Below the pieces are notes generated by a model that worked only from the letters and a program-made list of their open reading frames with translations, ran no database searches and was not told where the DNA came from. From Conidiobolus incongruus B7586 (lineage: Eukaryota > Entomophthoromycota > Entomophthoromycetes > Entomophthorales > Conidiobolaceae), in contig JNEM01006524.1 in the NCBI GenBank assembly GCA_000697335.1, positions 1 through 19,582 of the forward strand: a stretch of DNA of 19,582 nucleotides, in the 5' to 3' direction. Both the position numbers and the translations under genes were made by a program. This document shows positions 7,265-17,280 of the stretch, piece by piece. Position 1 is the first letter of the stretch; every line of letters starts with the position of its first letter.

Positions 7265-9015
7265 AAAATAAATAAAAATAAAGCGTAAAATTAAAGGTAG
7301 AGAATAGGAAGAAGAGAGTTAAGAAATAAACGAAGAAAAGAAGTGGAGGCTAAGATGAAGCTGAATGAGAATTTAGCATAATTGAAAGCGCACAATATAT
7401 GGATTCCAATTGGATTGGATTAGTTTGTGATAAGTTGGCAATTGAACGCTTGAGGGGGGAAATAATTGCATCAACTGTAACCCAATGATATGATGAGACA
7501 GGATGGGAGGATAAAAAAAGATCAATTCGCAATTGCCCACAATTCTAAGCCTGTATGAGGTGGGCTAATTGCGGTGGGTTCATTCCAAGCATGCAATATA
7601 TCCAGGCATCAGTATCATATTCAAGCTTAAAACCCTTTCTAACCCTATTCTTTGACCCATCTCTCAAATATACAACATATTTAATCACAGTACAAAGGTA
7701 CTCAATACATAATTTTATTCAATAAGACCTTATCCATCGCTGAATATTTCATAATTACCATGAATCAACCAGTTCGGAAATATATCAAACTTATTAAAAA
7801 TTCACAACTCCTCATCATTCAACTTTCAATTCCATTTCTATTAATCAATTTAAATACAAATAAAAATAAAAGAGTAAAATATGAAAAAAACACAATTCAT
7901 AAACTTATATATTACAAAAATGTTATATTACTATTCAATATCTCAACTTGCGTTTTTGCATTTCAAAAATCTCATTTTCCTAAAGTTTTCGAACCTTACA
8001 ATATTATTTTCAAAAATTTTTTACTTTAAAAATCATTAAGTTTGCGTTTTACTATATTGGGAAATTTACAGTATTGATAACACTTTCCTAATTTTATTCA
8101 GGCTAAATCTCTAATTGCATAAATTTGTTAGAATTGTTGAGATTGAATTAAAATGGCAAGTTGGGAGTTTTGTTAGATAATTGGAAGTGATTAGTGATCC
8201 ATTTAAAAGTATAATATAATTTGTACTGTGTTTAACGGTTATTAAATTAACTATTATTAAAGATAAGATGAATTTAATGAATATCTAATAATTATTAGCT
8301 GATTCACTTTGATCACAAGTTTTGAATAGTTGAAATAACGTAGTAACAAAGCATAAAATAACTATGCAAATAATTAGATATGAAATAAAGATATATACTC
8401 TAGCATTTTCATTTCAACGAATATTATCAATATAAAATATTTAACTATATTGAAAATATTTTGATAAAAATAATAATAAATTATTTTTGTTTTAAATTTT
8501 GATAACTTATTAAATTTAATCAATATTGGTAATTATAAGTTATGATTAAAGTTGGTATGACAAATAATTTGAAACATTTTTGAATTCTGAAATAAAATTA
8601 AATAACAAAATATTTTTTAAACATGATTATTTACAATATATGTGATTCTGTGATTATGTTAGATATTTCATTAATTTTTTATTAAAGTATTATAAATAAA
8701 ATACTGCTGTTTAAATATTCAAAGTAATAAAATAAGCAATAAATATTCCTAAAAATTCCAAATAAATCCTTTGTTATATATAAATTAAAATTCCCTTCCT
8801 AAAATTAAAAGATAAATAATTGTGGCAAAATATCAATAACATGTCAAATAATACCAAATTTAAAAAACCAATGATTAAATCAAAATTTGTATCAAAATGA
8901 ATCGCTTGCCAAATTTCATAGTGAAACTGAAATAGATATTTAAATGCAATGGTATCAATATTCATATAATCAACTATGTTGATTATATTTAAAACATACA
9001 TTTAATAGTATCTAT
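7265..9015. other. Gene-free region between zinc-finger copy B and the CAP gene
   Basis: The first 250 bases should be the promoter and leader of copy B; on its strand they are pyrimidine-rich next to the ATG and carry the C-rich element at 7452-7469. The rest, especially 8030-9000, is very AT-rich. Open frames at 7760-8029 (plus) and 8774-9001 (minus) are built of Ile, Asn, Lys, Leu and Phe codons, as expected of random AT-rich DNA, and neither resembles a known family. Confidence 0.6.
7452..7469 (-). promoter_or_regulatory. C-rich promoter element of zinc-finger copy B
   Basis: On the minus strand this reads GCAATTATTTCCCCCCTC and ends 188 bases before the ATG at 7264. It is the counterpart of the element at 3822-3835 and contains the CCCCT core. 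Most other upstream sequence of the two copies has diverged, so preservation of the motif at the same distance suggests constraint. Confidence 0.45.
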
Positions 9016-9801
9016 ATGTTAAAATATAAATTATTCATTTTGTCTTTATTTTTTACGGGTCAATTGTCGAATCCTGTTGAGGCAAATGCTCCTCTAGGAT
9101 TTACTCAAAAACCTAAAGGTAATACAAGATACTCATTGAAAATAGAATTTGGCTTATAATATATTCAACAAATATTAGATTCCAAGGCAAAACTACTATT
9201 TGGTAAACCAATGACTGTAATGAGTACTACCAAAGAGAGCAAAACTGAAACCAATTCGAATTCAAGTTCTGGAACGGATGAAAAATACGAAAAGATGACG
9301 GATATACCAGAATTGAAATTTGATGTTAATGAAATGGTTTGTCTATTAAACGTTGAAAGAAAGCTAGTGGGGGCGCCTGGTCTGACCATCAGTAAGCCAC
9401 TATCCAAATTAGCACTCGCTCACTCTCAGGACCAGGCATTCCACAAGAACATGTCACATATCAGTTCCAACGGTAACACCTTAAAGGATCGTATACAGGG
9501 CATCAATTACGCAGGACTCGCATTCGGTGAAAATGTAGCTTGGAATCAGGAAACTGTGGAGGAAGTAGTCCGAGCTTGGGTTAACTCACCAGGTAATATG
9601 TATTCAACTATACTCTTTTAATCTTGTTAACCAATCTCTATAGGACATTATGCAAACATCATCAATCCTAAATTTTGTGAAATAGGAGCGAGTAACGCTA
9701 ATAAATATTGGACCCAAGTATTTGGAGCACTCTGCTCCAAAGATAACGTCGTACCAAACTGCAAAGGTTACGAAAATAGGCAGAGCTTAAAGAACAAATA
9801 A
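9016..9801 (+). CDS. Secreted CAP/SCP (PR-1-like) domain protein
   Basis: Three exons (9016-9118, 9179-9592, 9644-9801), introns of 60 and 51 bases, give 224 residues. Exon 1 was found by extending upstream: MLKYKLFILSLFFTGQ is a typical signal peptide, with possible cleavage near residue 23 (VEA-NA). A Ser/Thr/Glu-rich linker covers about residues 36-80. The CAP domain then shows LLNVER (90-95), AHSQDQAFHKNMSH (115-128), GENVAW (151-156), AWVNSPGHYANI (167-178) and YWTQVFG (194-200). H128, E152 and H174 are typical CAP cavity residues. SPGH is split by the second intron, which confirms it. The LNxxR...GENVA...SPGH pattern is nearer to the compact bacterial and fungal CAP type than to animal venom allergens. 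Such proteins are exported and several bind sterols or lipids; the ligand here is unknown. The kinase gene follows on the same strand after 172 bases. Confidence 0.93.
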
Positions 9802-9973
9802 ATTTGAATTTTTCATTTTATTATTTAAAATTAACTTTAAACTATTAACTTTATATAAAAATTTAATGTTAATTTCCAAAAATCCCATAAAATTTAAATA
9901 CACATTTTAAAAATTAAATTTAGGTGAACCTTTCGCCCTAGCCACAAAATTGAATTTAACATTTATTAAAATA

Positions 9974-11711
9974 ATGACATCCAATAATAATAAACCCACA
10001 CTATTAAGACTAAATAGCAAGGATCAGCCATCAGCAACTCATCTTGTGACATTTTCTGGAAAGACTTTAAAACGAAGTTTGGAGCGATACTATCCAATTA
10101 TCGGTACATCTCACTACAAAGACCAATTTCAATTCCTCGAAAAAATTGGCCAAGGTACCTACGGTATTGTCTCGTAAGTCTTCTTTAACCATTATCCTAT
10201 ATAGTTAATTAATCTTCAAATTATCTCTAGACGCTATCGCAATCTCAAAACCAATCAAATCCGAGCGGTGAAAAAAGTTAAAACTGAGGAAGACAACAAG
10301 GACGGATTACCTATCTCGAGTCTGAGGGAAATCACCATATTAAAAAATTTAAATCACCCCAATATAGTCAAGTTGACAGAGATTATGGTGGGTAAAAGGC
10401 TCGATGATGTGAATTTGGTAATGGAATTTTGTGATCAGGTAAGTATTATAATATTGAAAATATATAAAATAGTTTGTTAAATTCATATGATTAGGATTTA
10501 GCAGTAATTTTAGATCATTCGGAAACCAAATTTAGTTTGGAAACTAGTAATTATTTATATTCTAACATTATTTGAGTTTTTGTTAACTATTGTAATTAGC
10601 AAAAGGATTATTTTTACAATTTTTAAGGGGATTAAAATATTGCCATCATAGACAAATTATTCATCGGTAAGTAGTATTTAAAACAATGAAGGTTGTGAGC
10701 TGATGGTGGATGTAGAGATTTGAAATTGTCCAATTTATTATTGACTCATGATGGTATACTGAAAATTGGTAAATAATAAAATTTTGATAATATATTGAAT
10801 GATAGATTAAATAAATTGTAGCTGATTGGGGTATGGGCAGACGCTACCATCCAATCGATCAAAATGGAAATTTGACGCCGAGAATTTGTACATTATGGTA
10901 TAGAGCTCCAGAATTAATGTTCAGTGATCAACCCAACTATGGTGCGGCTGTCGATATGTGGTAAGTTTTGTTCTTTCTAATTTATTGGATTCCCTCTCAT
11001 TCATTCACTTATTTAGGTCTGCTGGATGTATTCTTGCAGAATTCCTGCTTAAAAGACCCTTGTTTCCTGGTAGGACAGATGTCGACCAAGTGAATCTCAT
11101 GGTCAAGTTGTTGGGATCTCCTCATGAAGGTATTTGGAGTGATTTCCATACATACAAATATCATGATGCTTTCCCCACTATTTACAATGAGTAATACATT
11201 AATTTAACTGTGAACTTTGAATATTAATTTGATTACATTTAGATATAATACACTGGACGAATTATTCCCAGAAGCTTCTGAAGCGACCCTCCATCTTCTC
11301 TATGGACTTCTCACCTACGATCCCAAATTAAGAATGACGGTAGAAGAAGCATTTTATCATCCCTACTTTGTTGAAGATCCCCAACGTAATAATTATTTCC
11401 TTAATTTTATTTAAATTGACTTAATAACTTTTATTTAGCACTTCAACCCAATCAACTCCCAAAATTCCCTGACTATCGCAAGAAGCTAGGCACCATTCAC
11501 CTGTAAGCTACACTTATGTAACCCATTTCAATATATTAATTTGGTATTTTATAGACATCGCAGTAAACTCTATTGTGCACCTTTAGAACCTGCAAATAAC
11601 CCTCAATCTCAGGATGAAAAGGACCCCAATGCTAATAATAACAACAATGCTGCAGCTGGTCAACCTGCTGAGGAAGCTAACAATCTGCCACCAGTAGCAC
11701 CAAATCCTTAA
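9974..11711 (+). CDS. CDK10: CDK10-like cyclin-dependent protein kinase
   Basis: Ten exons (9974-10173, 10231-10438, 10495-10546, 10600-10666, 10716-10768, 10822-10960, 11017-11190, 11243-11385, 11439-11502, 11555-11711) give 418 residues; introns are 49-57 bases. The glycine loop is IGQGTYGIV (58-66), the ATP lysine K81, and the cyclin-facing helix PISSLREI (94-101, E100). HRDLKLSN holds the catalytic D177. The metal-binding motif is DWG (195-197) instead of DFG. T212 in the activation loop ([14 protein letters not shown]) matches CDK10 T196. [27 protein letters not shown] and the tail [10 protein letters not shown] favour CDK10; [10 protein letters not shown] also recalls CDK11, so CDK11 is the alternative. 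A 50-residue Asn/Ala/Pro-rich tail follows the domain. The ATG at 9974 is the first in frame. CDK10 with its cyclin M partner phosphorylates ETS2 in animals; the target here is unknown. Confidence 0.92.
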
Positions 11712-14685
11712 TGATAATGCTAACTGTTAAATATATTGTTTTAATCTTCAACTTCATTTGGCTTATTGGTTAATTTTATAAATTATATAAATAATACATC
11801 ACTCATTGTGCATGCTAATTGATTACACTATGTAACAGCAAAAAATCATTTCAACCCAAACTAAATTTTTATGAACAATTTAATGTTTGCTAGTTCTATA
11901 ATATTGTTGAAAAAAATTTAGCTTTAGTTTTCAAAATGTTTGGAAAATATATTACAGTAATGCTTAATTTGATGAAAATTACATAATTAAAACAAAATTA
12001 TTTGTATATTTTAATTAATTTAAATCAATACTGTATATAAATATATATTTTGGGATTTATTTACTAATAATCACTGATCAATATATAATTGAATATAACT
12101 TATAAACTGATCACACTAAACACTAATAGAAAAATCAATTAAATAATCAATATTAGTGTAGAAATTAAGTAATGGAATAATTTTAAAATTAAAATTAAAT
12201 AAATTAATAAATAATATAAAATTAATAGTCTTTATTATTATTAATAACTTTTTTCTATACTTTTAGTAAGCTTCTAATATTTAAATAATAGTTTTTTTTA
12301 TTAAAGACTAAAATTTAATATTTTACAAATTAATTTAATTTATGGTAAATTTTTTTATAAGCTAATTTTTTAATTATTTAAATTAATTAACATTACATAA
12401 GTTATAATTAAGTGAGTATACTAGATATAATAATTCTCTTTAGTTTTTTATATAAAAATTTTTTTATAGCTTTAACTTTATATATTTTATAATTATTATA
12501 TAAAATAATAGCTATCTTTAATTTATATTAAGAATATTATTTAACAAATATTTTATTTAAAAAAATAATATATAATTTACTATTAATTAATTTTCCTTAA
12601 AATATTAAGAAAATTATATACCATTATAATTTATTACAATAATTAACATTTATTTATATTTAAAGTATTTATTTATTAAAATTTATAAAAGGGATTAATT
12701 TAACTTAATATTTTATTTTATTTTTAATTAAAGGATTATATAAAAAAATTTAAATTTATTAATTATAAATATCTATTATAAAAACTTTTGTTTTTAATTA
12801 TACTTTAATAAGTTTAATTTAACTATAGCTATTTTATTTTTTTTAAGCTTTTATTAAATGATAAGATATTTATTTTATATTTTTATTAATTAAACTAAGT
12901 TTAAACTTAAATAAATATAATATGCTTATATAATTAGTATTAAATTACTTTAATAATTCTTTAACTAAAATAAAAAAGGTATTTTTTAATATATATTCTT
13001 ATTTTATTAGTAAGTAAAAAAATAACAGTAGAAATTAATTTTTTAGATTTTAGTAAATTTTAAATAATGTCCCTTTTAACTTTAAAATCATAAAGCTAGT
13101 GATATATAGTAGTTTTAAATAAAATACCATCTTTATAAGTTATTTATAAGTTTTAAATGATTTTAAAGGGTTTATAGTTAAGTTTTAAAGATACAAAAAT
13201 AAAAATCTTTTGATAATCATTATTTAGTTTAAATATAATTAAATTGAAATATAAATTTTAAAATCAAAATATTTTAATAAAAAAAATAATTAAAATTCAA
13301 TATATATATATATATATATAGTTTGAAAATATTTATTTTCCTATATATTTTATATATAAATAATTCTTCAAAATGTATAATATGTTTGAAAGATCAGAAA
13401 TTAAAAAATTTGCCATTTTTTAATTTTTATACTAATACTTCAAATAAGCTAAAGGTTTGTTTATATAATTAACATTTAGTATAATTAATTCAGTATAAAT
13501 CATTAAAATATTCCAAATCATATTCAATATCAATATTAATAGAAATGATCTTCAAAACTTATAAAATATTTAATAATTTGATTAATTTTAAAATTTATTT
13601 ATTATTAAACAAAATGACTTAAGTTTTTCTCTTATAATAATTAAAATTTCTGAAATTAAATTCGATATCAATTTTTATAGTTATAATTCTAATAAAATCA
13701 CTTCAATTAGAAAATGAAATAATTTAATTTGTATATTTATATGTATATTTAGTTCCATCTAAAGGTATTAGATTTTAGATTTTTTATATGATTCTTAATT
13801 ATATATTTGTAATTGTTTGTCTTAAGTTAAAAAAATGCAAAATCCCAATATGCAAGATTTTCTCAGAGTGTATTAAAGCCAAGTGAATTTTATAATCATT
13901 GTAATAATATACTTATATATATATATTATAGTAATAAATTTTAATATTTGATATTTTCCTTAGTTTATGAAAAGGGTTTTTGAAAGACTTTGAGATAAAG
14001 GAGTTTTTTGCTAAAATATTAAAATATTTTTATAATAAAGTCTGTGGTTTATTGGACATAAATAATATATATAAATATTGCTATTTTGTTTCAAAGTCCT
14101 TAATTAAGAATATATACTGTTTTATATTTTTAAATTATTGATAAATTTGATCAAATATCTTTTCTCAAATATTATCAATTTTGAAATCAATCTTAAATAA
14201 TATTTACTATAATTTGGTGAAAAAAAAGTATATAAAAAGATTTTTCTTTTGAAAATTTATATTATTAGATAAATAAATTTAATTAAGGACAATATTTTGT
14301 TAACAATAGGTCTAGATCTGATTTCCAAAGAATAATTATTAATGAAAAGTTTAAAATATTCAAAGATATATAAAAAGTCATGCTTAATTTTCATTAAAAA
14401 AATATTCCTAGTAATTTATTTATTAATTATTCAATTTATACTATACCTTGAAATATGAGTTAGGATTAAAAAATTATCAAAATAATATCTTATGAATTGT
14501 CAATATATCAAAAAAATAAAGAGAAAATATAATAATTGAAAATATTGGCTAATATAGAGTATATCACAGATTAATATTATAATATATTGATATTGATATT
14601 GATTCAAATTGTTATTCAGTATATATACCATTATTTTATATGAAATCTAGATTATATGCTCAACTTGAAAGCCTAATTTTAATTT
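11712..14685. other. Extremely AT-rich block without genes
   Basis: Almost 3 kb of A/T runs with no open frame of protein-like composition. By hand count 12181-13020 contains about 77 G or C in 840 bases, roughly 9%. CpG is nearly absent. From about 13800 the composition rises slightly towards the transposase relic, so part of this stretch may be older transposon sequence decayed beyond recognition. Confidence 0.75.
13301..13320. repeat. (TA)10 microsatellite
   Basis: Ten TA units in a row within the AT-rich block. Similar shorter TA runs occur near 2532, 13915 and 18769. Confidence 0.85.
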
Positions 14686-15130
14686 TTCTAGAGTCAAAAA
14701 TTTTATGGAAATTTTTGATCTTTATATATTTTGATGATATTTGCTTAAAATTATTATTACATTAAAACTCCATGAATTGTTTTAATATGTTTTTTGAGAG
14801 AAACTTAAGAAAATAGTGATCATTTCATCAAGTTCAAAGGTCTCCAAACATTCTTTATAATGCCAAACTCCATAAAATAAACATTGTCAAAAACCTTATT
14901 AAATCAAAAATATGAACTCTATTGCCACACCTACCATATTCTCCAGATAAAAATCCCTGTGATTTCAAGGGTTTTGGGCTATTCAAGGATCATTATATTA
15001 GAACGGTATTTAAATATCTCAATGATGTTATATAAAATTAAATAAGGCAATTGAATTGCGTAACTATCATGGGGTTTCTAATATGATTAGGTGATTTCCA
15101 TAAGTTTCAACGTGTATTATATTAAATAAA
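14686..15130 (+). mobile_element. Relic of a mariner-family (DD34D) DNA transposon
   Basis: On the plus strand ILYNAKLHKINIVKNLI is followed after one stop by LLPHLPYSPDKNPCDF, then GFGLFKDHY. This is the C-terminal catalytic part of mariner transposase (LHDNAxxH ... LPHPPYSPDLAPCDFFLFPxLKxHL). The third catalytic Asp (CDF, about 14960) is present, and 34 residues separate it from the position of the second, where Tyr stands instead of Asp. Upstream, NSMNCFNMFFERNL resembles the INSxxYCxxLxRL segment, interrupted by stops, and FDD near 14740 lies where the first Asp is expected. Downstream FQRVLY recalls the terminal WQRCI...YFE. Several in-frame stops make it inactive. I could not find terminal inverted repeats or the N-terminal helix-turn-helix, so the ends are unknown. 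Confidence 0.8.
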
Positions 15131-15703
15131 TGAAACCATATATTTGGTTATATTATTGTGTTTGTTATTGTTATTTATTAAATTGATTTGAAAAAAAGAT
15201 AATTTTTTGACAAATTATTTCACAATTTAATATTTAAAATATAGTTATTTTAAAGCTAGTTATTATTTCAATAGCATATACTCAAAATTTATCAAAAACT
15301 CATCGGTTCAACCCTATTTCATTATCAAACAAAGATAAGATGATCCGATTCCACAAACCCTTGAATCCAAATATCCATCCAAATACCTGTTTATTTAAAA
15401 TTACCTTGAGAAATTGTGAAAACATAGCATCAAGACAACTATGGCAACTTTGTAACTAAAAATTGTGAAAACTCAAGAGTGAAATATTGATCCTGAGTTA
15501 TCCATCCACAATAGTTTAATGACTGAATATAATTTGATAACTCCTACACTAACATCAAAATAATATGAGAAATTTTTGTTTGATTATAATTAAATCACAA
15601 ATTTATTTACTATTTTCCCCATAATTAATTTCAATTTAAAAGGGTATAAAACTATGCCAATCCCTAAAAGTATCCTTAAACTAAATTTAATCAACTTTAA
15701 AAA
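15131..15703. other. Upstream region of the ribose-5-phosphate isomerase gene
   Basis: AT-rich up to about 15290, then more balanced. The 12-mer AATTGTGAAAAC occurs twice (near 15412 and 15461), each copy followed within 15 bases by a CAAG. A TATA box lies at 15645. No coding sequence was seen. Confidence 0.55.
15645..15651 (+). promoter_or_regulatory. TATA box of the ribose-5-phosphate isomerase gene
   Basis: TATAAAA preceded by GGG stands 53 bases before the start codon at 15704. G residues just upstream make it stand out from the general A/T background, but in such AT-rich DNA TATA-like words are common. Confidence 0.5.
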
Positions 15704-16610
15704 ATGGATTTAAATGCTGGCAAATCTGTAGCAGCTCATAAAGCCGTCGACGAAGAATTGTTACCTTTGCTAAAATCCGCCCAGAACGAAGGTCGATCCC
15801 TTATAGTAGGAATTGGTAGTGGCAGTACCGTAGTATACGTGGTGGAAGCTATTAAGAAATTGGACAAATCACTCACTCAACCTTGTACTTATGTACCAAC
15901 ATCCTTCCAAGCCAAGCACTTGATTCTTGATGCCGGATTAAAGTTAGGAAGTATTGAGACGTAAGCTCTATTTTCAAAAAAATAGAATTTTCATTAATAT
16001 GACGTCACTATTATAGAGTACCCTACGTAGATATCGCAATTGACGGAGCTGATGAAGTTGACAATAACTTAAACTCCATTAAGGGAGGTGGCGCCTGTCA
16101 CCTTCAAGAGAAGTTAGTAGCTAAAGCTGCTAAAAAATTTGTCATTGTAGCAGGTAAAATTCTTATTTTTACTTTAGTATTCCATAAAAGTTTAATGCTA
16201 TTTTTTTGTTAGATTACACTAAAGATTCTGAAGTATTGGGACAACAAGTAACCATAAAATAGCTTATATCATATACTTTTTTATTAAATATTTGTCGTTA
16301 GTGGCATAAGGGTATTCCTTTGGAAGTGGTTCCCATTGGTGTGAATCCAGTACTCAACTCCCTAAAAGCCATGGGTGGCGAAGGCAAACTCAGGATGAGT
16401 GGCGGTGGCAAAGCCGGTCCCGTAGTGACTGACCATGGCAATTTGGTAGTAGACGCTCACTTCAATGATATGAGCAATCCGGTGGATCTTGAAAAGCAAT
16501 TAAAAGGAATTTGCGGAGTGGTAGAGGTTGGATTGTTTACAGATATTTGTAACGTAGCATATTTTGGAAATTCTGATGGTAGTTTCGTGAAAAGATCACC
16601 TCCTCAATAG
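15704..16610 (+). CDS. RKI1: Ribose-5-phosphate isomerase A
   Basis: Four exons (15704-15960, 16017-16153, 16213-16247, 16302-16610) give 245 residues, the usual length for the RpiA family. Exon 3 has only 35 bases; introns are 56, 59 and 54 bases. The enzyme interconverts ribose 5-phosphate and ribulose 5-phosphate in the cytosolic non-oxidative pentose phosphate pathway and so supplies ribose for nucleotides. Motifs in order: phosphate-binding GIGSGST (36-42), [17 protein letters not shown] (94-101), IKGGGAC (107-113), [28 protein letters not shown] and TDHGN. D95, D98, K108 and E117 match E. coli D81, D84, K94 and E103 with a constant offset of 14, so the active site is complete. The splice joins restore every conserved motif, including LGQQW across the third intron. 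Confidence 0.97.
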
Positions 16611-17280
16611 ATTTTTATATTACACAAATAGTTTATGTTTTATAGACACAATATGATATGACTTAAAATAAAAAATATTGAATAATTATTATTATGTTCC
16701 TCTAATGATACAAATTTAGTGAGCACAATGACACAGTTATAATTACTATATTATCAATTGTTAATAGAATTAGAGAATTAATTTCAATATTAATAATATT
16801 AATAATATTAAATTATTTTAATAGATAATTCAATTATTGAAAAATTGAATTTAACAATGTAAACATTTCCAAGCACATCATATTAAACCTATGATCACCT
16901 AAATCAATTGAAGATATTTTGAATATATATTCATTTAACATTATTTTTTATCACTGTTATATTTTTGATGAATTTGATATTTATCCAGATGCTTATTTTA
17001 ATTTATATGGAAGTCAGTAATTTACTTATATTGAGAATTTTAACAGGAAATTCTGTAATTTTTATATGTCATATTGATAATATATTGTAAAAGAGTTTTT
17101 TATCTTCAAGTTAATTGGAGCCACAATTCAATTGGCTATTAGAAGGAAATTAAATGTTCAAACTCTGTATAATATTATGTATAATGAATTAAATATATTA
17201 ATAAATATATTCTACATTTTATTCAGCGCTTGTTTCTAAAACTACTTTCTATTAAATAATAGCTATAAATATCCTATCAA
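16611..17280. other. AT-rich region downstream of the isomerase gene
   Basis: Contains AATAAA-like words just after the stop (near 16668) that could direct 3'-end formation of the isomerase mRNA, and an imperfect ATTAATAAT repeat near 16787-16811. No coding sequence is visible. Confidence 0.55.

Noticed and set aside
7350-7532. 60-codon minus-strand frame upstream of zinc-finger copy B
   Set aside because: It lies in the promoter or leader, includes the C-rich element, and resembles no protein family.
7760-8029. 89-codon open frame on the plus strand starting with ATG
   Set aside because: Composition is Ile, Asn, Lys, Leu and Phe, as in random AT-rich DNA. No motif, no leader with mixed composition, and no splice-linked neighbour.
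8774-9001. 75-codon open frame on the minus strand just before the CAP gene
   Set aside because: Hydrophobic AT-driven composition and no recognisable family; it lies where the CAP promoter must be.
9165-9407. 80-codon open frame antisense to the CAP gene
   Set aside because: It overlaps the CAP exon 2, whose frame has signal peptide, domain and intron support.
10439-10480. Read-through of kinase exon 2 into intron 2 as the natural C-terminus
   Set aside because: The next exons continue the kinase domain perfectly with consensus splice sites; the short form would lack the catalytic loop.
11712-14685. Inserted mitochondrial or plasmid DNA as source of the AT-rich block
   Set aside because: No rRNA, tRNA or respiratory gene motif was found in any frame; composition alone is not evidence.
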